From assembly GCA_964442285.1 (NCBI GenBank), contig CAYTZH010000083.1, positions 1 to 10,708 on the forward strand: 10,708 bases of DNA, read 5' to 3'. The notes under the pieces are model-generated. The model was not told the DNA's origin, ran no database searches, and saw nothing but the letters and a program-made list of their open reading frames with translations. Position 1 is the stretch's first letter. Each line of letters begins with the position of its first letter. A program made the position numbers and the translations under genes. This document shows, one piece after another, positions 1 to 7,071 of this stretch. Source of the stretch: CAYTZH01 sp964442285. GTDB lineage: Bacteria; Myxococcota_A; UBA9160; JAFDET01.

Positions 1-878
1 CGCTCCGGGGCGGGCTCGACTTCACCAAGGACGACGAGAACATCAACAGCCAGCCGTTCATGCACTGGCGGGACCGCTTCCTGTACTGCATGGAGGCCGT
101 CAACCGGGCCCAGGCCGCCAGCGGCGAGGTGAAGGGCCACTACCTGAACGTCACGGCGGCCACCATGGAGGACATGTACGAGCGCGCCGAGTTCGCGCGC
201 GACCTCGGCAGCTGCATCGTGATGATCGATCTCGTGATCGGCTACACCGCGATCCAGTCCATGGCCCGCTGGGCGCGCAGGAACGACGTGATCCTCCACC
301 TCCACCGGGCCGGACACTCCACCTACACGCGCCAGAAGACCCACGGCGTCTCGTTCCGGGTGATCTCCAAGTGGATGCGCCTCGCGGGCGTCGACCACAT
401 CCACGCGGGCACCGTCGTCGGCAAGCTCGAGGGCGATCCCAACAGTGTGCAGGGCTTCTACAACGTGCTGCGGGAGCCCCGCAACGAGGTCGACCTGCAG
501 CGCGGCCTGTTCTTCGAGCAGGACTGGGCCGGACTGCGCCCCGTGATGCCCGTGGCCTCGGGGGGCATCCACGCCGGCCAGATGCACCAGCTCCTGCACT
601 ACCTCGGAGAAGACGTGGTGCTGCAGTTCGGCGGCGGGACGATCGGTCACCCGATGGGGATCGCCGCTGGGGCCACCGCAAACCGCGTCGCCCTCGAGGC
701 CATGGTGCTCGCCCGCAACGAGGGTCGCGACATCTGGGAGGAGGGCCCGCAGGTCCTCGCGGATGCCGCGCGCCACTGCCCGCCCCTGCAGGCCGCGCTC
801 GATACCTGGGGCGAGATCACCTTCGACTACGCCTCCACCGACACGCCGGACTTCGTTCCGACGCCCACACCGGCCTGA
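1..878 (+). CDS. cbbL: Ribulose-1,5-bisphosphate carboxylase/oxygenase large subunit, red-type form I (5' partial)
   Basis: Rubisco large subunit, which fixes CO2 onto ribulose-1,5-bisphosphate in the cytoplasm as the catalytic half of an L8S8 enzyme. The window opens inside the gene; the frame is open from base 3 and ends at TGA 876-878, leaving about 291 residues of a family usually near 485. The fragment begins just before the carbamylation motif GLDFTKDDEN, with the carbamylated Lys at codon 27-29 followed by the Mg-binding Asp and Glu (K201/D203/E204 in spinach numbering). Further on are HLHRAGH (catalytic His294 region), GVDHIHAGTVVGKLEGD (His327 and loop 6 Lys334) and ASGGIH (Ser379 region). 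Wording such as GHYLNVTA, VIGYTAIQSMA and the C-terminal DTPDFVPTPTPA is typical of red-type (IC/ID) rather than green-type enzymes, which agrees with the adjacent cbbX. cbbS follows after 11 bases. All visible catalytic residues are intact. Confidence 0.97.
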   Translation, partial: LRGGLDFTKDDENINSQPFMHWRDRFLYCMEAVNRAQAASGEVKGHYLNVTAATMEDMYERAEFARDLGSCIVMIDLVIGYTAIQSMARWARRNDVILHLHRAGHSTYTRQKTHGVSFRVISKWMRLAGVDHIHAGTVVGKLEGDPNSVQGFYNVLREPRNEVDLQRGLFFEQDWAGLRPVMPVASGGIHAGQMHQLLHYLGEDVVLQFGGGTIGHPMGIAAGATANRVALEAMVLARNEGRDIWEEGPQVLADAARHCPPLQAALDTWGEITFDYASTDTPDFVPTPTPA

Positions 879-889
879 GGAGCCCCGAC

Positions 890-1306
890 ATGAGACTCAC
901 CCAGGGCACGTTCTCGTTCCTTCCCGACCTGACGGACGACCAGATCCGCGCGCAGATCGAGTACTGTCTCGCCCGGGGCTGGGCGGTGTCGCTCGAGTAC
1001 ACCGACGATCCCCACCCCCGCAACACCTACTGGGAGATGTACGGCCAGCCGATGTTCGATCTGGCCGATGCGGCGGGCGCCATGGCCGAGCTGGACGGGT
1101 GTCGGAAGACGTTCCCCGACCACTACATCAAGCTCAATGCCTTCGACGCGACCCACGGCTGGGAGTCCCTGCGCCTCTCGTTCCTCGTCCAGCGGCCCGC
1201 CCGGGAGCCCGGCTTCGTGCTGGTGCGGGAGGAGAAGGCCGGGCGACAGGTCGGCTACACCACCCGCGCCTACGCGGTCGACCGGCCCGAAGGCGAGCGG
1301 TACTGA
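890..1306 (+). CDS. cbbS: Rubisco small subunit, red-type
   Basis: Small subunit that caps the L8 core of form I Rubisco. The protein has 138 residues. It opens with MRLTQGTFSFLPDLTDDQI, carries the family motif EYTDDPHPRNTYWEMYG (about residues 36-52), and ends in RAYAVDRPEGERY. That C-terminal stretch corresponds to the extension forming the extra beta hairpin of red-type small subunits, which green-type forms lack. The start is ATG 890, preceded by GAGGAG at 877-882, which overlaps the cbbL stop codon and sits 7 bases from the ATG, so translation is likely coupled to cbbL. An 11-base gap separates it from cbbX. No anomalies were seen. Confidence 0.97.
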   Translation: MRLTQGTFSFLPDLTDDQIRAQIEYCLARGWAVSLEYTDDPHPRNTYWEMYGQPMFDLADAAGAMAELDGCRKTFPDHYIKLNAFDATHGWESLRLSFLVQRPAREPGFVLVREEKAGRQVGYTTRAYAVDRPEGERY

Positions 1307-1317
1307 CGGGGGACCTC

Positions 1318-2226
1318 GTGAGCCAGGAGAACCCGTCGGCGCCGGCCGACGACGCCCTCGACCTCGAAGCGCTGTATCGGGACTCGAACGTGCGCGATGC
1401 GCTCCATGCGCTCGACCACGAGCTCGTGGGTCTCGCGCCGGTGAAGACGCGGGTCCGGGAGATCGCGGCGCTGCTGCTGGTGGAGAAGCTGCGGCGCCAG
1501 GTCGGCCTCGAGGCCGACGCGCCGCCGCTGCACATGAGCTTCACGGGCAACCCCGGCACCGGCAAGACCACCGTGGCCATGCGCATGGCGTCGATCCTGC
1601 ACGGTCTGGGCTACGTGAGGAAGGGACATCTGGTCGCCGTCACGCGGGACGACCTGGTGGGCCAGTACATCGGACACACCGCGCCGAAGACCAAGGAGGT
1701 CCTCAAGAAGGCGATGGGGGGCGTCCTGTTCATCGACGAGGCCTACTACCTCTACCGCCCGGAGAACGAGCGCGACTACGGGCAGGAGGCCATCGAGATC
1801 CTGCTCCAGGTGATGGAGAACCGGCGCGAGGACCTGGTGGTCATCTTCGCCGGCTACAAGGACCGGATGGACCGCTTCTTCTCCTCCAACCCGGGCATGG
1901 CGTCGCGAGTCGCCCACCACATCGACTTCCCCGACTATACCGAGGAAGAGCTCTTCGCGATCGCGGGTCTGCTGCTCGAGCGGATGCAGTACGCCCTCAG
2001 CGAGTCTGCCGCGGAGGCGCTGCGCGAGTACGTGGCACTGCGCCGACAGCAGCCCCACTTCGCCAATGCCCGCTCGATCCGCAACGCCCTCGACCGGGCG
2101 CGGCTGCGTCAGGCGAACCGGCTCTTTCAGCAGCGCGACCGCGGGATCACCCGGACGATGCTCGCCACGCTCGAGGCGGAGGACATCCGCGCCAGTCGCG
2201 TCTTCCGGGGCGGAGCCGTCGGATGA
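1318..2226 (+). CDS. cbbX: Rubisco activase CbbX (AAA+ ATPase, red-type)
   Basis: AAA+ motor that remodels inhibited red-type Rubisco by pulling on the C-terminal tail of the large subunit, releasing bound sugar-phosphate inhibitors. The protein has 302 residues, close to the family norm. Residues 1-40 are the N-terminal part with HALDHELVGLAPVKTRV. Walker A is GNPGTGKT (77-84), the pore-loop segment is GQYIGHTA (115-122, Tyr117), and Walker B is VLFIDEA (136-142). A sensor region FAGYKDRMDRFFSSNPG and an arginine-rich C-terminal helical domain follow. I chose GTG 1318 because homologous sequence begins soon after it; the purine-rich GGGGGA at 1308-1313 is a plausible ribosome site, and no ATG is suitably placed. 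The last bases overlap the cbbY start (ATGA at 2223-2226). Its position after cbbLS matches the usual cbbLSX order. Residues known to sense RuBP were not checked individually. Confidence 0.95.
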   Translation: MSQENPSAPADDALDLEALYRDSNVRDALHALDHELVGLAPVKTRVREIAALLLVEKLRRQVGLEADAPPLHMSFTGNPGTGKTTVAMRMASILHGLGYVRKGHLVAVTRDDLVGQYIGHTAPKTKEVLKKAMGGVLFIDEAYYLYRPENERDYGQEAIEILLQVMENRREDLVVIFAGYKDRMDRFFSSNPGMASRVAHHIDFPDYTEEELFAIAGLLLERMQYALSESAAEALREYVALRRQQPHFANARSIRNALDRARLRQANRLFQQRDRGITRTMLATLEAEDIRASRVFRGGAVG

Positions 2227-3020
2227 GCCTGGACGCCCTGATCTTCGACGTGGACGGGACCCTCGCCGATACCGAAGAGGTCCACCGCCAGGCGTTCAAT
2301 GCGGCTTTCCGGGCGCACGGGCTGCCCTGGACCTGGGACCCGGAGCGCTATCGGGAGCTCCTGGCGGTGACCGGGGGCAAGGAGCGACTCGCCTCGTTCG
2401 CCGAGGCGCAGCCCGCCGGCGACCACCGGGGCCGCGACGTGGCGGAGCTCGTGGCGGAGGTGCACGCGACGAAGACGCAGTGGTTCACCGAGCGGATCGC
2501 ATCGGGCCGTGTGGCACCTCGACCGGGGGTGGCACGGCTCGTGGCCGAGGCCCGGGCCCGCGGGATCCGCCTCGCGATCGCGACGACGACCACGCCCCGC
2601 AACGTCGAGGTGCTGGTGCCCGCCCTGCTGGGCGAGGGCGCGCTGGCGTGGTTCGACGCGATCGCGGCGGGGGACGTCGTGCCCCGCAAGAAGCCGGCCC
2701 CGGACGTCTACCGACGCGCCCTGACGGAGCTCGGCGCCCCCGCCGATCGCTGCGTGGCCTTCGAGGACTCGGAGGCCGGCGTGGGCGCCGCGCGGGGCGC
2801 CGGGCTCTTCACCGTGGCCGTGGCCGCGCCCTGGACCTCCCATCACGACCTGTCGGCGGCGAACCTCGTCCTTCCCACGCTGGGCGACGAAGCCCATCCC
2901 CTCACGGGGGCCGACGCGGCGCGGGCGGGGGGGGCCTGGCTCGGCCTGGATGGCCTGGCCGCGCGCCATGCCGCCTGGGTCGCCGCGAGCGGGCCCGAGC
3001 GAGGGATTCCCGCGTGCTGA
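2223..3020 (+). CDS. cbbY: CbbY, xylulose-1,5-bisphosphate phosphatase (HAD superfamily)
   Basis: HAD phosphatase of 265 residues. In Rhodobacter sphaeroides CbbY dephosphorylates xylulose-1,5-bisphosphate, a Rubisco misfire product and inhibitor, to xylulose 5-phosphate. The four HAD motifs are visible: DVDGT at residues 9-13 (nucleophile Asp9, acid/base Asp11), the Thr run at 121-124, Lys156/Lys157 in PRKKPAPD, and FEDSEAG at 180-186. The cap domain contains YRELLAVTGGKER (about 43-55); the TGGKER element separates CbbY from general phosphoglycolate or beta-phosphoglucomutase relatives. The start ATG 2223 overlaps the cbbX stop by four bases, indicating translational coupling. A tail of about 25 residues beyond the usual CbbY end (rich in Ala, Gly, Trp) is not recognisable. 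It pairs functionally with CbbX: one releases the inhibitor, the other degrades it. The substrate is inferred from family and context. Confidence 0.9.
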   Translation: MSLDALIFDVDGTLADTEEVHRQAFNAAFRAHGLPWTWDPERYRELLAVTGGKERLASFAEAQPAGDHRGRDVAELVAEVHATKTQWFTERIASGRVAPRPGVARLVAEARARGIRLAIATTTTPRNVEVLVPALLGEGALAWFDAIAAGDVVPRKKPAPDVYRRALTELGAPADRCVAFEDSEAGVGAARGAGLFTVAVAAPWTSHHDLSAANLVLPTLGDEAHPLTGADAARAGGAWLGLDGLAARHAAWVAASGPERGIPAC

Positions 3021-4084
3021 CCGGACGCTCGACCCTCGCCCACTTCCTCATCGAGCAGCGCCGGGCCCACGATGTCGCCGAGGGTGACCTGAACCAGCTC
3101 CTCCTGAACGTGGCGATCGCCTGCAAGGGGATCGCGAATCGCGTGGCCTGCGGCGCCCTCGGCGACGTGCTCGGCGACGCGACGACCACGAACGTCCACG
3201 GGGAGACCCAGAAGAAGCTCGACCTCCTGGCGCACGAGTACTTCCTCCGCGCCAACGAGCGCTCGGGCATGCTGTCCGGGATGGTCTCGGAGGAGCAGGA
3301 GCTGCCGTACCGGATTCCTGCGCGCTTTCCCCGGGGTCGCTACCTGCTCGTCTTCGATCCCCTCGACGGCTCTTCGAACATCGACGTCAACGCGTCGGTG
3401 GGGAGCATCTTCTCGGTGCTGCGGGCGCCGGAGCCCGGGCAGGACGCCGAAGCGGAAGCCTTCCTGCAGGCGGGCACCGAGCTGGTCTGCGCGGGCTACG
3501 CGGTCTACGGACCGTCGACCATGCTCGTGCTCTCGGTCGGCACCGGCGTGCACGGCTTCACGCTCGACCCGCACCTCGGTGAGTTCGTCCTCACCCACCC
3601 GGCGATCCGGATCCCCGCCGCGGTGCGGGAGTTCGCGATCAACGCCTCGAACGCGCGCTTCTGGGAGCCGGCGGTGAAGCGCTACGTCGACGAGTGCCTC
3701 GCGGGCCAGGCGGGCCCGCGCGGAGCGGATTTCAACATGCGCTGGATCGCGTCCCTGGTGGCGGAGCTCCACCGCATCCTGCTGCGCGGCGGCGTCTTCC
3801 TCTACCCGCGCGACGCGCGGCAGACGACCAAGCAGGGGCGCCTGCGCCTGCTCTACGAGTGCCAGCCCGTGGCCTACCTCGTCGAGCAGGCGGGAGGGCT
3901 CGCCAGCACGGGCCGGGATCGGCTCCTGGAGGTCGTGCCCGAGGAGCTCCACCAGCGCAGCGGCTTCGTCTTCGGCTCGCGGGAGGAGGTGGAGCGCATC
4001 GAGCAGTACCATCGGGACTTCAACCGGGTCGAGTACGACGCACCCCTGTTCGGGCAGCGGGGCCTGTTCCGCACCCCGGCCTGA
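3014..4084 (+). CDS. cbbF: Fructose-1,6-bisphosphatase, class I
   Basis: Hydrolyses fructose-1,6-bisphosphate to fructose 6-phosphate in the regeneration phase of the Calvin cycle; some cbbF enzymes also act on sedoheptulose bisphosphate. The protein has 356 residues, within the class I range. Visible motifs are GETQKKLD (about 63-70), the metal-binding VSEEQE (91-96), the signature FDPLDGSSNID (114-124), the substrate segment NASNARFW, and the C-terminal LLYECQPVAYLVEQAGG followed by GFVFGSREEVERI. I chose GTG 3014 because GAGGGA at 3001-3006 lies 7 bases upstream and the protein then starts near the usual position (LTGRSTLAHFL). This start overlaps the end of cbbY by 7 bases. Downstream, cbbP begins after 18 bases. 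The sequence clearly matches class I, not the class II (glpX-type) enzyme. No damage was seen. Confidence 0.95.
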   Translation: MLTGRSTLAHFLIEQRRAHDVAEGDLNQLLLNVAIACKGIANRVACGALGDVLGDATTTNVHGETQKKLDLLAHEYFLRANERSGMLSGMVSEEQELPYRIPARFPRGRYLLVFDPLDGSSNIDVNASVGSIFSVLRAPEPGQDAEAEAFLQAGTELVCAGYAVYGPSTMLVLSVGTGVHGFTLDPHLGEFVLTHPAIRIPAAVREFAINASNARFWEPAVKRYVDECLAGQAGPRGADFNMRWIASLVAELHRILLRGGVFLYPRDARQTTKQGRLRLLYECQPVAYLVEQAGGLASTGRDRLLEVVPEELHQRSGFVFGSREEVERIEQYHRDFNRVEYDAPLFGQRGLFRTPA

Positions 4085-4102
4085 GGCGTCACGGAGAGCG
4101 AC

Positions 4103-4984
4103 GTGTCCGCAAAGCACCCCATCATCGCCATCACCGGATCGTCCGGGGCCGGGACCACCTCGGTCATGCGGGTCTTCGAGCAGATCTTCCGCCGGGAGGG
4201 CGTGACCGCGGCCTTCGTCGAAGGAGACAGCTTCCACCGCTACGACCGCGTCGAGATGAAGCAGCAGATGAAGGACGAGCTGGATCGGGGCAACCACGCC
4301 TTCAGCCACTTCGGCCCGGAGGCCAACCTCTTCGCCGAGCTGGAGGCGCTCTTCGAGCAGTACGGGGAGTCGGGCAAGGGCCGCCGGCGGAAGTACCTGC
4401 ACGACCTCGCGGAGGCCGCGCCCTACGGCCAGGAGCCGGGGACCTTCACCCCCTGGGAGGACGTGCCGCCGGACAGCGATCTGCTCTTCTACGAGGGGCT
4501 GCACGGGGCGGTGGTGCACGGTGACGTCGACGTGGCGCGGCACGTCGACCTCTTGATCGGCGTGGTTCCGGTGATCAACCTCGAGTGGATCCAGAAGCTG
4601 CATCGGGACCAGCTGGCGCGGGGCTATACGCCCGAGGCGGTCACGAACACGATCCTGCGCCGGATGCCCGACTACGTGAACTTCATCGTGCCCCAGTTCT
4701 CGCGGACCCACGTGAACTTCCAGCGGATCCCGGTGGTGGACACGTCGAACCCGTTCATCGCCCGGCACATTCCGACGTCCGACGAGTCGATGCTCGTGGT
4801 CCGCTTCGCGGATCCGCGCGGCATCGATTTCCCGTACCTGCTGTCGATGCTGCACGACTCCTTCATGTCCCGTCCGAACACGATCGTGTGCCCGGGCGGG
4901 AAGATCGATCTCGCGATGCAGCTCATCTTCACGCCGATGATCTGGCGGATCATGGAGCGGAAGCGCCGGGCGTCGGGGGGCTGA
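4103..4984 (+). CDS. cbbP: Phosphoribulokinase, bacterial (proteobacterial) type
   Basis: Phosphorylates ribulose 5-phosphate with ATP to give the Rubisco substrate ribulose-1,5-bisphosphate. The protein has 293 residues, matching the octameric bacterial enzymes rather than the longer plant and cyanobacterial type. The P-loop GSSGAGTT is at residues 12-19, followed by EGDSFHRYDR (40-49), whose Asp42 aligns with the catalytic base of the R. sphaeroides enzyme. LLFYEGLHGAV carries the Walker B-like Glu, WIQKLHRDQLARG the substrate-binding Lys/Arg/Asp set, and NFQRIPVVDTSNPFIARHIP is a strong family block. The start is GTG 4103 with GGAGAG at 4093-4098. It is the last cbb gene seen. Its final 35 bases (4950-4984) overlap the 3' end of pufC on the opposite strand, leaving no spacer for a normal terminator. 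Confidence 0.96.
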   Translation: MSAKHPIIAITGSSGAGTTSVMRVFEQIFRREGVTAAFVEGDSFHRYDRVEMKQQMKDELDRGNHAFSHFGPEANLFAELEALFEQYGESGKGRRRKYLHDLAEAAPYGQEPGTFTPWEDVPPDSDLLFYEGLHGAVVHGDVDVARHVDLLIGVVPVINLEWIQKLHRDQLARGYTPEAVTNTILRRMPDYVNFIVPQFSRTHVNFQRIPVVDTSNPFIARHIPTSDESMLVVRFADPRGIDFPYLLSMLHDSFMSRPNTIVCPGGKIDLAMQLIFTPMIWRIMERKRRASGG

Positions 4985-6083
4985 GGCCCTCCGGGCTCGG
5001 CGCCGCAGCCGGCTCGGGTGCCGGGGTCGGCCTCGGCGCCGGTGTCGGTGTCGGGCGAGCGGTAGACGCCGCCGTTCCGGGCGCGGCCAGCTCCGGGTGG
5101 GACGCCAGCATGCTCACCCCCTGGAGAGGTTGCGGCAGGCCTCGGTGACACGTCTCGCAGTTGGCCTTGTACGGGTCGCCCGCCGGCCCCTTGCGGTTGT
5201 CCGGAAAGATGTCGGCCAGCGGCTCGATGTACTCGCTGTTGACCTCTCGGGTCATCCGGATCGCGTGCCAGGCATTGGCCCGGGCTGGGGAGCTCTGCTC
5301 CCAGCGCCCGAAGGCGCGGCTGTTGTGGCAGTGGGTGCAGTTGACCCCGAGCGACTCCGAGATGTGGACCATGAAGCCGTAGGTCCACTCGGTGTCCTTG
5401 ATCGTACGGTCGCTGCCGGCGGGCAGGGCGGTGTCGGACTGCACCCGCGCGTCCAGCGGGTCCTGCAGGAGGAGATACGCGGTGAACGGGTCGGCCGGCA
5501 GGGAGGTCAGCCCGACCGCCGGCGTGTTCTGGCCCGCGTCGTAGCCGAGGAAGCTGGCGTTCTGGGCCGGCGATCGGTACCAGATCTCCTCGGGCACCGG
5601 CTGACCCCGGTGGCAGGTGTAGCAGGTGACCCCCGTGTTGCGGACGTGGCTCTTCCAGTTGGCGTTGATCTGCATGGTCATCTGCAGCATGCGTCGGGAC
5701 ACGGTCTTCGTGTAGGGCGCCTCCGGGTACTCGGCGGCGAAGTTGCCGCCGGCATGGCAGTAGGCGCAGCCCTGTTCCGGGGACACCCAGAGGGTGAGGG
5801 CACCCATCAGCCGCGTGAACTCGGCGGCGTCGACGTGGCCGAGCACCTGCAGGTTCTGGAAGATCGTCGAGGCCGGCTGGCCGGCGGGCGGCACCGGGTC
5901 CGCGGGCGGGGGCACCTCGTTGGCGGCGAGCAGCTTCTCGGCGAGGCGCGGGTTCTCCACGCGCTCCATGGCGACGCCGCGGAAGCCCGTCTGCTCGGCA
6001 TCGACCGGCGGACGCTCGCACGCGAGCGCCAGCAACGGCAGCGTGAGGAGCAGGGCGAGGAGCGGGTGCGGATTCCGGGACAT
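4950..6083 (-). CDS. pufC: Photosynthetic reaction centre tetraheme cytochrome c subunit
   Basis: Periplasmic tetraheme cytochrome that binds the reaction centre and re-reduces the oxidised special pair. The protein has 377 residues. An N-terminal hydrophobic segment (8-21) ends at Cys22 in ALAC, a plausible lipobox, so the protein is probably lipid-anchored as in Blastochloris viridis. Four CxxCH heme sites are present: CAYCH (106-110), CYTCH (154-158), CTHCH (249-253) and CETCH (309-313). The blocks EQTGFRGVAM and VSPEQGCAYCH match known PufC closely. After residue about 333 comes a 44-residue tail rich in Pro, Ala and Thr that is not part of the normal fold; its last 11 codons and stop lie antisense within cbbP. 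The start ATG 6083 has GGAGGG upstream (6093-6098) and lies 2 bases after the pufM stop. It occupies the place that pufX has in Rhodobacter. Confidence 0.95.
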   Translation of the reverse strand: MSRNPHPLLALLLTLPLLALACERPPVDAEQTGFRGVAMERVENPRLAEKLLAANEVPPPADPVPPAGQPASTIFQNLQVLGHVDAAEFTRLMGALTLWVSPEQGCAYCHAGGNFAAEYPEAPYTKTVSRRMLQMTMQINANWKSHVRNTGVTCYTCHRGQPVPEEIWYRSPAQNASFLGYDAGQNTPAVGLTSLPADPFTAYLLLQDPLDARVQSDTALPAGSDRTIKDTEWTYGFMVHISESLGVNCTHCHNSRAFGRWEQSSPARANAWHAIRMTREVNSEYIEPLADIFPDNRKGPAGDPYKANCETCHRGLPQPLQGVSMLASHPELAAPGTAASTARPTPTPAPRPTPAPEPAAAPSPEGLSPPTPGASAP

Positions 6084-6085
6084 GA

Positions 6086-7060
6086 TCACGGCCCTCCGGG
6101 CAGCGTTGCGGGGTCCACCACCGGTGGCATCACCTGGGGGTACGAGGGCGCGATCCCGTGCTTGACTCCCCAGAGATACCAGTTGTCGACGACCGTGCCA
6201 GTCAGCAGGATCCCGATCCCGCCCGTGAGGGGGCAGAGCACGGCGAACCACCAGGCCCAGCGGTGGATCGACTCCATCGAGGCGTTGAACCCCATGGTCC
6301 AGCGCCAGAACAGGGCCGAGCGCTCCGAGGCGGTGCCCCGGTCGACGATCTGCTCGAGCTCCCGATCGCCTCCGTAGCGGCTGACCGCGAGGATCGTGCC
6401 CCCATGCATCGCGAAGAGCAGGGTGGCGCCGTACAGGAAGACGATCGAGAGCATGTGGAACGGGTTGTAGAAGAGGTTCCCGTAACGGATGGAGAACGCC
6501 GCCGTCCAGTCGAGGTGAGGGAAGATCCCGAAGGGAACGGCCTCGGCCCAGCTTCCCATCAGCACCGGCCGGATGAAGCCGAGCACCAGGTAGAGCCAGA
6601 TCGCCGCGGCGAAGGCCCACGCCACGTGGGTGCCCATGCCGAGCGCCCGGGCCCGCTGGTACATGCGCGTCCACCAGAGCAGGATCGACGCGGTCAGGAA
6701 GAAGCCCGCCATCAGCCACCAGCCGCCCTCCTGGAGTGGCGGCAGGCTGAGCCCGTACTCGGGGGGCGGCGGCTCGAGGGCCAGCCACGGCAGCTGGCGC
6801 AGGAACTGGATGGGGTCCCAGCCGACCGAAGCCCACATGTTCAGGCCGATGATCTCGATCGCCACGAAGCCGCAGAAGATCGAGGCCAGCCCGGCCCAGC
6901 CCAGGTAGATGGGGCCCACCTGGAAGTCGCCGATGAGGCCGTACAGGTACGAAGCCGCCGGGCGACCCAGCCGCGGCAGACTCCCGGCCGGCAGCGCGAC
7001 GCCCTCGTCCCCGGCGGTGCGCACCTGCACCCGGTTGAAGAGGTTCTGATACTCCGCCAT
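6086..7060 (-). CDS. pufM: Photosynthetic reaction centre M subunit
   Basis: M subunit of the type II reaction centre, an inner-membrane protein with five transmembrane helices that binds half the special pair and QA. The protein has 324 residues and begins MAEYQNLFNRVQVR exactly as in purple bacteria. The helix D/E region shows PHLDW (His M182 position), NPFHMLSIVFLYG (His M202, Tyr M210), LLFAMHG (Leu M214, Fe ligand His M219), RELEQI (Glu M234), WRWTMGF (Trp M252) and SIHRW (His M266). Leu at M214 indicates bacteriopheophytin, not bacteriochlorophyll, at that site. The C-terminus runs past GIAPSYPQ for about 15 residues, longer than in R. sphaeroides and like PufC-binding forms. Residue 45 is Asp (Asn M44 in R. 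sphaeroides). The start ATG 7060 has GAGGAG at 7068-7073 overlapping the pufL stop. Confidence 0.97.
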   Translation of the reverse strand: MAEYQNLFNRVQVRTAGDEGVALPAGSLPRLGRPAASYLYGLIGDFQVGPIYLGWAGLASIFCGFVAIEIIGLNMWASVGWDPIQFLRQLPWLALEPPPPEYGLSLPPLQEGGWWLMAGFFLTASILLWWTRMYQRARALGMGTHVAWAFAAAIWLYLVLGFIRPVLMGSWAEAVPFGIFPHLDWTAAFSIRYGNLFYNPFHMLSIVFLYGATLLFAMHGGTILAVSRYGGDRELEQIVDRGTASERSALFWRWTMGFNASMESIHRWAWWFAVLCPLTGGIGILLTGTVVDNWYLWGVKHGIAPSYPQVMPPVVDPATLPGGP

Positions 7061-7071
7061 GTTCGTTCTCC

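Noticed and set aside
2843..4855. A 670-codon open frame on the - strand across cbbY, cbbF and cbbP.
   Set aside because: Antisense to three genes with clear family motifs; its translation shows no recognisable motif and is the kind of open shadow frame that GC-rich coding DNA produces.
4983..4998. Possible terminator hairpin just after cbbP (GAG-G-CCC-TCC-GGG-CTC).
   Set aside because: Six base pairs with a bulge and no T-run on either strand, lying inside pufC codons; no better than chance in this composition.
5000..5085. GGTGTCGG-type repeats as an iterated DNA element or replication iteron.
   Set aside because: The repeats are short, degenerate and in frame with the Pro/Ala/Thr tail of PufC, so low-complexity coding explains them.
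4950..6083. The gene after pufM considered as pufX.
   Set aside because: It encodes four CxxCH heme sites and the PufC blocks, and is far too long for PufX.
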